From Hyphomicrobiales bacterium (GTDB lineage: Bacteria; Pseudomonadota; Alphaproteobacteria; Rhizobiales; Xanthobacteraceae), in contig JAFKKO010000127.1 of the NCBI GenBank assembly GCA_017305455.1, forward strand, positions 1-51,201: a DNA stretch of 51,201 bases. The letters run 5' to 3'. How positions within the stretch are numbered: position 1 is the stretch's first letter; the number at the start of each line of letters is the position of its first letter. The position numbers were made by a program, and so were the translations under genes. Of the stretch, positions 43,910 to 51,201 are shown piece after piece. Under the pieces are notes generated by a model that saw nothing but the letters and a program-made list of their open reading frames with translations, did no database searches and was not told the DNA's origin.

Positions 43910-44511
43910 GTCACCCATTTGAATCCCCTAACTTTTTCTTCGACGATTCTGACGCGGTTCTGACGTCGCCGATCGCACCTGGCTTGGTCTTTTGTCTCGC
44001 GCTGCTTTTCTGTCGCCGGCCGCCCTCATCGCGGCTGCTGACATCTCAACACTTTGCGCGAGCGACCTTGCGGATGTGACAACGAGGTCCTGCGCGACAT
44101 CGCAATCTTCGGCACATGTCATCGCGATCGCTGAGAGCGTCTTCGCAGAATCGAATATCTTACTTCGATCTTTGTGCACGACGCATTGCGGTGTCTGTGT
44201 ACACCAATTGGTCCCGATTAGAATTTCTCAAAGTGAAAACACGCGGTGATGTGTCACCGGGGGACGTCGTGCGGTGCGCGCGAGTTGCATGAAACGCAAA
44301 ACGTTCTGTTTTTAAGGGACTTTCCGTTTCGCCTTGAAAACTAGACTCTTTCTAAACAATTCAGGCTCGCTTTATTCCCGATTTTGAACACTTCTTTTTT
44401 CGAAAAGGTCCACTGGACGTTTTGCCGCATTTCCTTCATGAGCGAAAAATGATCGTCGCGCATTCCCGCGGCGAAGACATTTGTCAGGGGCCAGGGGCTG
44501 TGAAGAAGGAT
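43910..44511. other. Intergenic region upstream of the siderophore receptor
   Basis: About 600 bases lie between tRNA-Pro and the receptor start. Two opposed open frames of about 85 codons (43928-44179 minus, 43992-44249 plus) overlap each other and lack domains or good ribosome-binding sites, so I do not call them. The right-hand part is AT-richer and contains a possible Irr box at 44340-44356. Confidence 0.5.
44340..44356. promoter_or_regulatory. Possible Irr box (iron control element)
   Basis: The 17 bases match the Rhizobiales Irr/ICE pattern TTTAGAA-N3-TTCTAAA at 11 of 14 defined positions, with a perfect right half (TTCTAAA) and TAGA in the left half. It lies about 155 bases before the siderophore receptor start. 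Irr control of iron-uptake genes is established in Bradyrhizobium. Assignment here is by eye. Confidence 0.4.
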
Positions 44512-46842
44512 ATGTATCGCGTCCGCGAGACAACTCGCTCAATCGCAAAATCGGGACTGCTGTCGGCAAGCTACATCGTGCTGGGGCTCGCGATGTGCAT
44601 CACGGATGCCGACGCGCAACAGGCGACGCAAACGCAATCAGGCGCCAGCACGCTGCCGGCGGTGGTGATTTCGCCAAACAAGCCGAGAACGCAGCGCAGG
44701 CCGCGCACCGCATCATCGACCTCGTCGCGCACGCGCCGGGCGGCGCGGGCACCCGTGCAGACCCCGCCGAAAACCGTGGAGCAGAGCTGGGCGGCGGACA
44801 ATCAGGCGGCGCGCACCGGCACGACCGGCTACATCGCCAACAGCACGTCAGTCGCGACCAAGACCAACACTGCGCTGATCAACATTCCGCAGTCGGTCAA
44901 CGTGCTGACCAAGGAGTTCATCGACGATCAGAACTTCCAGCACATCACCGACGCCACGCGCTATGTGCCGGGCGTTGCGATTCATCAGGGCGAAGGCAAC
45001 CGCGACGAACTCGTGATCCGCGGCGTCGATTCGAGCGCGAACTTCTTCGTCAACGGCTTCCGCGACGACGTGCAGTATTTCCGCGATCTCTACAACACCC
45101 AGAGCATCGAGGTGCTGAAGGGACCGAGCGCGCTGATTTTCGGCCGCGGCGCGGGTGGCGGCCTTGTCAACCGCACGCTCAAGGAAGCCGATGGCACGCG
45201 CGTCTATGAAGCCACCGCGCAGACCGGCTCCTTTGGCGACCGCCGCGTCACGCTGGATGCCGGGCAGGCGGTCAACGAGGCGGTCGCGGTCCGCTTCAAT
45301 GCATTCTACGAAGGCTCCGACACGTTCCGCGACTACGGACACCTGGAGCGGTACGGCTTCAACCCGACGCTGACCTGGAAGGTCAACGACGACACCAAGG
45401 TCAAGCTGAGCTACGAATATTATCACGACCGCGAACTGGCGGATCGCGGCAATCCTTCGATTGCGAGCACGCTGCCGGGCGGCGCGACGCGCTTCAATCC
45501 GACCGTGCCGTTCGCGCCGAACGGGAATTTTTCGACGTTCTTCGGTAACCCGCTTGTCAACAACACCTATGCCGACGTGCAGACGGGCATGGCCGTGGTC
45601 GAGCACGATTTTGGCAACGGCCTGATGGTGAAGAACTCCTCGCTCTACGCCGACTATAATCGCGGTTATGTGAACGTGTATCCGGGCAGCGCCGCCAATC
45701 TCGTGGCGCAGACCATGAACCTGTCCGGTTACATGAACACGACCAATCGTGAGAATGCGTTCAACCAGACGGATTTCACCTACAAGGCGGCCACCGGCCC
45801 GATCTTCCACACTCTGACATTCGGCACCGAGTTCGGACGGCAAACCGGCACCAGCCTGCGCAACAGCGCAACCTTTGGCGGCGCGGCCAACGCCGTGGTC
45901 AATCCTTTCAATCCGACCTATTTCGGTCCGGTGGAATTCGTTCATAAGACCACAGATGCCGACAACAAATACCGCCTCAATATCGAGTCCGCTTATGTGC
46001 AGGACCAGATCGAGGTCACGCGCTGGCTGCAACTGATCGCGGGCGCGCGGTTCGATCGCTTCGATCTCGACGTGCTCGATCGCAATACCGGCATCCAGCG
46101 CGGCCGTGTCGACGACAAGGTGTCGCCGCGCGTCGGTGTTGTGGTCAAGCCGGTCGATAACGTGTCGGTGTACGGTGCGTACAGCATCTCGTATCTACCC
46201 TCGTCGGGCGATCAGTTCAGCGCGCTCAATGATGGCACGGTCATTCTCGATCCACAGAAGTTCGAGAACACCGAATTCGGTGTGAAGTGGAATATCAATC
46301 CAAAGTTGTTGTTCACCTCGGCTGTTTATGAACTCAACCGCACCAACCAGCCGATCACCGATCCGGTTCGCGGCTCGCCGTACGTTCTGCCGAACGGGGC
46401 GACCCGGATGCGTGGTTTTGAAGCCTCGCTCAACGGCTACGTGACCGAGCGCTGGCAGTCGATCCTCGGCTACGCTTACACCGATGCCCGGATCACGAGT
46501 GATCTCACCGCAGGCAGCGTCGTTGCCGGCAACCGCGTCCAGCTCGTGCCGTACAACCAGTTCTCATGGTGGAACAAGTACCAGATCGACTCGCGCTGGG
46601 CGGCTGCAGTGGGCGTAATCCACTTCACCGACTCCTATGCAGCATCGGATGATACGGTGCGGCTGCCGGGCTTCACCCGCGTCGACGCGGCGGTCTATCT
46701 GAAGATCAACGAGACCTGGAGTGGCCAGTTCAATGTCGAGAACGTCTTCGACAAGGGCTACTGGGCCAGCGCCGACGGCAACAACAACCTGTCGCCGGGC
46801 GCGACCCGCACCTTCCGTGTGCTGGCGCGGGCGAAGTTCTAG
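44512..46842 (+). CDS. TonB-dependent siderophore receptor
   Basis: This 776-residue outer-membrane receptor imports ferric siderophores using energy from TonB-ExbBD. A signal peptide is followed by QQATQTQSG and a Pro/Arg/Thr-rich linker. The plug domain is about 115-230, with NIPQSVNVLTKEFIDDQ and VLKGPSALIFGRGAGGGLVNRT. A 22-strand barrel follows, ending NNLSPGATRTFRVLARAKF with the C-terminal Phe typical of outer-membrane proteins. It fits the FhuA/FpvA-type siderophore branch. The ATG at 44512 follows AAGAAGGA. No biosynthesis or ABC genes are adjacent, so it may take up xenosiderophores. Confidence 0.93.
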   Translation: MYRVRETTRSIAKSGLLSASYIVLGLAMCITDADAQQATQTQSGASTLPAVVISPNKPRTQRRPRTASSTSSRTRRAARAPVQTPPKTVEQSWAADNQAARTGTTGYIANSTSVATKTNTALINIPQSVNVLTKEFIDDQNFQHITDATRYVPGVAIHQGEGNRDELVIRGVDSSANFFVNGFRDDVQYFRDLYNTQSIEVLKGPSALIFGRGAGGGLVNRTLKEADGTRVYEATAQTGSFGDRRVTLDAGQAVNEAVAVRFNAFYEGSDTFRDYGHLERYGFNPTLTWKVNDDTKVKLSYEYYHDRELADRGNPSIASTLPGGATRFNPTVPFAPNGNFSTFFGNPLVNNTYADVQTGMAVVEHDFGNGLMVKNSSLYADYNRGYVNVYPGSAANLVAQTMNLSGYMNTTNRENAFNQTDFTYKAATGPIFHTLTFGTEFGRQTGTSLRNSATFGGAANAVVNPFNPTYFGPVEFVHKTTDADNKYRLNIESAYVQDQIEVTRWLQLIAGARFDRFDLDVLDRNTGIQRGRVDDKVSPRVGVVVKPVDNVSVYGAYSISYLPSSGDQFSALNDGTVILDPQKFENTEFGVKWNINPKLLFTSAVYELNRTNQPITDPVRGSPYVLPNGATRMRGFEASLNGYVTERWQSILGYAYTDARITSDLTAGSVVAGNRVQLVPYNQFSWWNKYQIDSRWAAAVGVIHFTDSYAASDDTVRLPGFTRVDAAVYLKINETWSGQFNVENVFDKGYWASADGNNNLSPGATRTFRVLARAKF

Positions 46843-46882
46843 AAGGACACAAGTCGCATCGCCTGACCTCCAGGATGTGACA

Positions 46883-46916
46883 AAAGGGGCGCGAGCAATC
46901 GCGCCCCTTTATTTTT
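46883..46916. terminator. Bidirectional terminator, receptor / opgC-like gene
   Basis: AAAGGGGCGCGA and TCGCGCCCCTTT form a 12-bp perfect stem with a GCAA loop, followed by ATTTTT on the plus strand and TTTTG on the minus strand. It lies between convergent stops at 46842 and 46930. Confidence 0.92.
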
Positions 46917-46929
46917 GAGGCTAGTCCAA

Positions 46930-48096
46930 TCAGGCCTTCGCCGCGGAGGATTGCGGCGCGCTGGGCGGCTGCGGCCGTGCCGGCTTGTCCTGCTTCTTCG
47001 ACCAGTTGCCGTAATAGGCGACCGCGGTCAGGATCGCGAGGCCGCCGATGCTGACGCCAAGCTGCGCCAGCAGCGATCCAGAGCTCATCATCAGCGCGAA
47101 ATGGCCGACAAATGACAGGAAGATGCCGACGCAGAACACCTGCAGCGATTGCTGGCCGCATTTGATCAGCGGATCGAGCCACGGCGATTGCAGCCCGCTC
47201 CAGTCCTTGCGCACGTAGCGAGTGACGAGGAATGCGATCACCACGAAATGCAGCACGCGATAGGGCGCGAGGTTGGTCTTGTCGTTGGGGTTGAAGGCAT
47301 CCACCAGCCAGCCCGGAAACAGCGCGCCGAAGTCCGGGAAGCGGCCGGCCAGCGTCATCACCATCGCGAAAACAAGATAGCCGATGCCGACCACCGGCAT
47401 GGTTCGCGACCAGATCAGCGATTTGGATTCGCGCGCGCCGCCGAGCGCGTACCATGCGCCGAACACGAACAGCACCTGCCAGCAGAACGGATTGAAGTAC
47501 CATACGCCGGTCGGATAGCCGGACAGATTCCAGCCGAAATGCCGGGCGGCGACATACAGCGCCAGCGAGCCGAGCATGGTCAGGTTCGGCCGGCGCAGCA
47601 ACAGCCACAGCACCGGCGGGAAGAAGCCCATCAGTACGATGTAGAGCGGCAGCACGTCGAGGTTGAGCGGCTTGAAGCGCAGCAGCAGCCCTTCGGTGAT
47701 GGTCTGGATCGGGCTGTCGACGAGACCGGCGATGTTGAATTCGTGGATGATCTCCGGATCGCTGTAGCGCAGCGCCACCCAGCCGATCGAGGCGATGTAG
47801 ATCACGAACAGCAGGACATGGGCGACGTAAAGCTGCCAGACGCGCTTGAAGAGCCGCGTCGAGCCAACGATGAAGCCGCGCTCGATCATCATCTTGGCGT
47901 AAACGAAAGAGGCGGTGTAGCCCGAGATGAACACGAACAGGTCGGCGGCGTCGCTGAAACCGTAATTGCGGGTGGTCACCCAGTTGATGACGTTGTTGGG
48001 GATGTGGTCGAGGAAAATGGCCCAGTTGGCGATCCCGCGAAACAGATCGAGCCGCAGGTCGCGACCCTTGTCCGGCAGGGTGGCGTGAATGTCCAT
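46930..48096 (-). CDS. opgC: OpgC-like membrane acyltransferase
   Basis: The 388-residue protein has about ten hydrophobic segments. The family start is visible as RDLRLDLFRGIANWAIFLDHIPNN, with the conserved Asp, Arg and His. OpgC proteins succinylate osmoregulated periplasmic glucans from the inner membrane. In Rhizobiales this modifies cyclic or linear glucans for osmotic adaptation. The C-terminus is Pro/Ala/Gln-rich. I placed the start at 48096 (MDIHATL); the longer frame to 48258 begins with unconserved sequence. Confidence 0.88.
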   Translation of the reverse strand: MDIHATLPDKGRDLRLDLFRGIANWAIFLDHIPNNVINWVTTRNYGFSDAADLFVFISGYTASFVYAKMMIERGFIVGSTRLFKRVWQLYVAHVLLFVIYIASIGWVALRYSDPEIIHEFNIAGLVDSPIQTITEGLLLRFKPLNLDVLPLYIVLMGFFPPVLWLLLRRPNLTMLGSLALYVAARHFGWNLSGYPTGVWYFNPFCWQVLFVFGAWYALGGARESKSLIWSRTMPVVGIGYLVFAMVMTLAGRFPDFGALFPGWLVDAFNPNDKTNLAPYRVLHFVVIAFLVTRYVRKDWSGLQSPWLDPLIKCGQQSLQVFCVGIFLSFVGHFALMMSSGSLLAQLGVSIGGLAILTAVAYYGNWSKKQDKPARPQPPSAPQSSAAKA

Positions 48097-48300
48097 GATG
48101 CCCGTTCGCGGCTGGTTCAAAAGATTGGATTTTGCCACCAAATCTCGATTCTGGCCCGCGGGATTGTGCCCTGGGGTCAGATTGTGGCCCGGCGGCAAAC
48201 CGTCTATATAGACACCCGGTTTGAAACGGCACCGGGCGGCGTGGCCTGGGCTGTTCACGTCTCATCACATCCGCGCCAGATCGCCACCGGGACCGCCGTC

Positions 48301-48606
48301 ATGACCGCTCGAATCTTCAAGCAGCCCAAGAACGCCATGCAGTCCGGCAGGGCCAAGACCCGCGACTGGCAACTCGATTACGAACCGGCCGAGCCGCAGG
48401 TGGTCGAGCCGCTGATGGGCTGGACCAGTTCGGGCGACATGAAGCAGCAGTTGACGCTGCGGTTCGACACCAGGGAAGACGCCATCGCTTATTGCGAGCG
48501 CGAGGGCATCCCGTATCAGGTGATCGAGCCGAAGGAATCGATCCGCCGCCAGGTAGCCTATTCCGACAATTTCGCCTTCCGCCGCCCCGAGCCGTGGACG
48601 CACTGA
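48301..48606 (+). CDS. NADH dehydrogenase accessory subunit, NDUFS4-like
   Basis: The 101-residue protein matches the ETC complex I subunit family (NDUFS4, the 18-kDa subunit) found in alphaproteobacteria and mitochondria. Marks are ARIFKQPKNAMQSG at the start, DWQLDYEP near 22-29, LMGWTSSGDMKQQLTLRF and the end DNFAFRRPEPWTH. It would bind the peripheral arm of respiratory complex I and help assembly or stability. It is divergent from the opgC-like gene and far from any nuo operon in this window, as is usual. Confidence 0.93.
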   Translation: MTARIFKQPKNAMQSGRAKTRDWQLDYEPAEPQVVEPLMGWTSSGDMKQQLTLRFDTREDAIAYCEREGIPYQVIEPKESIRRQVAYSDNFAFRRPEPWTH

Positions 48607-48640
48607 TTCAAGAAGCTGAACACAAGCCGCTCTTACGAAA

Positions 48641-48670
48641 ATGCCCGCGTTGTTCGCGGGCATTTTTGTT
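48641..48670 (+). terminator. Terminator of the NDUFS4-like gene
   Basis: ATGCCCGCG and CGCGGGCAT form a 9-bp perfect stem with a TTGTT loop, followed by TTTTGTT. It begins 35 bases after the stop. Confidence 0.9.
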
Positions 48671-48722
48671 TCATGCCGCCCGCCATTGCGACCTGCGTCG
48701 GGCACGGATTGCGGAATAAATC

Positions 48723-50081
48723 CTACCGCTTCGGCTCCGCTCCCATGATCAGATCGGGCAGCCACAGCACGATGTCCGGGAAGATGCACATCAGGAGCAG
48801 TGCCACCATCATCAGCAGCAGGAACGGCAGGGTGCCCCAGATGATCTCGCTGAGGGAGACGTCTGGGGCGACGTTGCGGATGACGAAGATGTTGAGCCCG
48901 ACCGGCGGGTGAATGAGACCCATCTCCATGGTGATGGTCATCATCACGCCGAACCAGATGATATCGAAATCGGCCGCGCGCAGCGGCGGCAGGATGATCG
49001 GCGCGGTCATCAGGATGATCGAGACCGGCGGCAGGAAGAAGCCGAGCACGATCACCATGCCGAGGATCGCCGCGAGCAGGCCCCAATGCGGCAGGTGCAT
49101 GTTGACGATGGCCTGCGCCGCCGACTGCGAGATGTGCAGGTAGCTCATCACATAGGAATAAAGCAGCGACATGCCGATGATCATCATCAGCATGGTGGAT
49201 TCGCGGATGGTCGAGGTCAGGATCGGCTCAAGATCGCTCGGCTTCCAGACGCTGTAGATCGAGGCGATCAGGAACAGCGCCAGCAGGCCGCCGAGGCCTG
49301 CGGTCTCGGACGGCGTGGCATAGCCGCCGTACAGCGCGATCATCACGCCGGTGAGCAGCGTTACGAATGGCAGCACGCGCGGCAGGATGCTGAAGCGCTC
49401 CGCCATGGTGTAATCGTCGTGCTCGAGGATCGGGGAATCCTGCCCGGTCGCCTCGAATACTTTCTGCGCGGCGGCGTATTCCTTGCGGAAGCGGAACACC
49501 GCATAAAGCGCGAACAGCGTCACCAGCAGCACGCCAGGGCCGATGCCGGCGAGGAACAGACGGCCGAGTGACTGTTCGGCGGCGACCGCGAACAGGATCA
49601 TGGTGATCGAGGGCGGCAAGAGGATGCCGAGCGTGCCGCAGGCCGCGATGATGCCGGAGGCGAAGCCGCCGGAATAACCGCGCTTGCGCATCTCGGGGAT
49701 ACCGGCCGAGCCGATCGCCGAGCAGGTCGCCGGCGAGGAGCCCGCCATCGCTGCGAATAAAGCGCAGGCGAACACGTTAGCGATGCCGAGGCCTCCGGGA
49801 ATCTTGTGCAGCCAGGCATGCAGCGCGGTGTAGAGATCCTGACCGGCTTTCGATTTTCCGATCGCCGCGCCCTTGAGGATGAACAGCGGGATCGAGAGCA
49901 GGGTGATGGAGGCGAGTTCCTCGTAGACGTTCTGCGTCACCGTATCGAGCGATGCGGTGGGCATGTAGATCGCCATGAAAGCCACGGCCACGGCGCCGAG
50001 CGCGAACGCGATCGGCATTCCGGAAAACATCACGAGCAAAGTGACAATGCCGTAGCTGATGCCAATTCCAAAAACTGTCAT
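48723..50081 (-). CDS. dctM: TRAP transporter large permease (DctM-like)
   Basis: The 452-residue inner-membrane protein has about 12 hydrophobic segments. It carries TRAP signatures: SIPLFILKGAAIGKS near 62-76, AALFAAMAGSSPATCSAIG-like sequence near 110-125, and MGLIHPPVGLNIFVI near the end. It imports an organic acid with Na+ or H+ using the small permease and the periplasmic binding protein. The ATG at 50081 overlaps the stop of the small-permease gene in ATGA. It is the last gene of the operon. Confidence 0.93.
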   Translation of the reverse strand: MTVFGIGISYGIVTLLVMFSGMPIAFALGAVAVAFMAIYMPTASLDTVTQNVYEELASITLLSIPLFILKGAAIGKSKAGQDLYTALHAWLHKIPGGLGIANVFACALFAAMAGSSPATCSAIGSAGIPEMRKRGYSGGFASGIIAACGTLGILLPPSITMILFAVAAEQSLGRLFLAGIGPGVLLVTLFALYAVFRFRKEYAAAQKVFEATGQDSPILEHDDYTMAERFSILPRVLPFVTLLTGVMIALYGGYATPSETAGLGGLLALFLIASIYSVWKPSDLEPILTSTIRESTMLMMIIGMSLLYSYVMSYLHISQSAAQAIVNMHLPHWGLLAAILGMVIVLGFFLPPVSIILMTAPIILPPLRAADFDIIWFGVMMTITMEMGLIHPPVGLNIFVIRNVAPDVSLSEIIWGTLPFLLLMMVALLLMCIFPDIVLWLPDLIMGAEPKR

Positions 50082-50629
50082 GCGCGGGGAGCCCTGCCGA
50101 ACGATCCAAGAAGCTGCAACAGAATCTGCACGCATAGCAGCGTCATGCCCGCCGCCATCAGGCTGTAGGGAATGGCCAGGGGAGGACTCCAGATCGAGTT
50201 CGTCACCTGTCCGTCGACATAGGCTTCATGGGTCAACGTCCAGGATTTCCATGCAAAGAACGAGCAGAAGGCGAGGTTGGCGACATCGATCAGAAGCTCG
50301 CGCACCCAGTTGGCGCGCGCCGACAGCAGGCCGACGAACGCCTCGATGCCGATATGGCCGCGGTGCTGCTGCACGAAGGCGCAGGTCATGAACGTCACGC
50401 CGACGATCAGGAAGACCGAGGCCTCGTCCTGCCAGTAGGTCGGGCTGTGGAACAGGCTGCGGGTCACCACGCTGTAGCTGAGAATGACGCAAGCGAGCAC
50501 CATCGCCACCGATGAGACGATGACGATGATGCGATTGACGAACGCCAAAGCGCGATCTGCCGCCGCCACGAAGCGATTGGTGGCGACGGCAGCAGCGACG
50601 GGTTCATCCCCGATCGGACCGTGCATCAT
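50078..50629 (-). CDS. dctQ: TRAP transporter small permease (DctQ-like)
   Basis: The 183-residue protein has four hydrophobic segments (about 27-50, 68-86, 110-130, 148-172). DctQ features include the SYSVVTRSLF and YWQDEASVFLIVGVTFM blocks and the HIGIEAF motif. It pairs with the large permease. Its start overlaps the stop of the binding-protein gene and its stop overlaps the next start, so all three genes are translationally coupled. An N-terminal tail of about 25 residues precedes the first span. Confidence 0.9.
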   Translation of the reverse strand: MMHGPIGDEPVAAAVATNRFVAAADRALAFVNRIIVIVSSVAMVLACVILSYSVVTRSLFHSPTYWQDEASVFLIVGVTFMTCAFVQQHRGHIGIEAFVGLLSARANWVRELLIDVANLAFCSFFAWKSWTLTHEAYVDGQVTNSIWSPPLAIPYSLMAAGMTLLCVQILLQLLGSFGRAPRA

Positions 50630-51201
50630 GTAACGTCTGCGGCCAGCTTCATCAGGTTGGCGGACGTCGCGGTCTTGCCGGAGTAGTTCTTCCAGGCGGT
50701 GTCGCGGGCGATATCCCGCCACTTGCCGACCGTCGCGGCATCGAGCGCGCTGACCTTGGCGCCGGCCTTTTCGTAGACCTTGGCGACCTCGACGTCGTCG
50801 GCCTGCGCGCCTTCGCGGCCGAATCCCTCCATTTCGGCGCCGACCGCCAGGATGATGTCCTGATGCTTCTTCGGCATGGCGTCGAAGATCGACTTCGACA
50901 TCAACAGCGGCTCCAGCATGAACCAGTAGGAATTGCCGGCGCCGGAGGTGAGGCTCTTGGCGATCTCCTCCAGCCGGAACGAGATCAGACTGGTCGAGGA
51001 GGTGATGCCGGCATCGCATGCGCCGGTCTGCATCGCCGCGTAGATTTCGTTGGACGGCAGCGACAGCACGGCCGCGCCGGCGGCCTGCAGCACCATGTCC
51101 ATTTCCTTGGAGCCGCCGCGCACCTTCATGCCCTTGGCGTCTTCCGGCGCGACCAGCGGGCGCGAGCGGCTGGCGACGCCGCCGGCCTGCCAGACCCAGG
51201 T
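50626..51201 (-). CDS. dctP: TRAP transporter substrate-binding protein (DctP-like), partial
   Basis: The C-terminal 191 residues of a periplasmic TRAP binding protein are present; the reading frame runs off the right edge with no start. Family features include the start-of-domain GMKVRGGSKEMD, the substrate-arginine region and NEIYAAMQTGACDAGITSSTS, then a long C-terminal helix region. An internal ATG at 51129 is not the true start. The ligand is not predictable from this part alone. It is the first gene of the TRAP operon seen here. Confidence 0.9.
   Translation of the reverse strand, partial: TWVWQAGGVASRSRPLVAPEDAKGMKVRGGSKEMDMVLQAAGAAVLSLPSNEIYAAMQTGACDAGITSSTSLISFRLEEIAKSLTSGAGNSYWFMLEPLLMSKSIFDAMPKKHQDIILAVGAEMEGFGREGAQADDVEVAKVYEKAGAKVSALDAATVGKWRDIARDTAWKNYSGKTATSANLMKLAADVT

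Noticed and set aside
43928-44249. Two opposed open frames of about 85 codons
   Set aside because: They overlap each other on opposite strands, lack good ribosome-binding sites and show no domain. At most one could be real, and nothing favours either.
1-51201. CRISPR array, prophage, toxin-antitoxin or secretion system
   Set aside because: I looked for regularly spaced repeats, phage structural genes and paired small operons and saw none. The only tandem array is the short CTAGC run.

Overview
The window looks like chromosomal DNA of a high-GC alphaproteobacterium of the Bradyrhizobium/Rhodopseudomonas/Afipia group (Nitrobacteraceae). Supporting signs are dense GC-rich coding, a class I PHA synthase, a class II fructose bisphosphatase, an NDUFS4-like complex I accessory subunit, small Rhizobiales-type hypothetical proteins, and a palindromic repeat with a GTCTCGAA core of the kind common in these genomes. 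This placement comes from recognising families, not from a database search.

Positions 1-25,220 are mostly housekeeping. In order they hold a flavoprotein monooxygenase convergent with parE (topoisomerase IV B), a DedA membrane protein, an exported metallo-beta-lactamase-fold hydrolase, argC, a MAPEG-like membrane protein, phaC, a small lipoprotein, an aminotransferase-hom-glpX-HAD-recJ run on the plus strand, an isolated lower-GC hydratase, a lytic transglycosylase, speED (spermidine synthesis), a small basic protein, efp divergent from epmA-epmB (a complete EF-P beta-lysylation set), a small secreted protein, an HdeD-like membrane protein and tRNA-Glu(UUC).

Positions about 25,470-39,203 form an accessory catabolic island just downstream of tRNA-Glu. 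It starts with a six-copy CTAGC tandem repeat. It then encodes a UbiD-type decarboxylase, an isochorismatase-like cysteine hydrolase, an NMT1/SsuA-type ABC importer, a UbiX-type prenyl-FMN synthase, a divergent GntR/FCD regulator, a MITE-like inverted repeat, a tripartite tricarboxylate (TctCBA) importer, an aldehyde dehydrogenase and a thiamine-diphosphate 2-oxoacid decarboxylase-like enzyme. The inferred logic is import of one or two organic acids, prenyl-FMN-dependent (de)carboxylation, C-N or related hydrolysis, then 2-oxoacid to aldehyde to acid. The substrate is unknown. Similar 10-bp near-palindromes upstream of ubiD and tctC could be the GntR operators. This island is the best candidate in the window for an undescribed system.

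Positions 39,300-51,201 return to core-like content: a 26-residue membrane protein, a glyoxalase-like protein, small hypothetical proteins, a sirtuin, a double cold-shock protein, a DUF192 protein, tRNA-Pro(UGG), a TonB-dependent siderophore receptor with a possible Irr box, an OpgC-like acyltransferase, the NDUFS4-like subunit, and a TRAP transporter operon that runs off the right edge.
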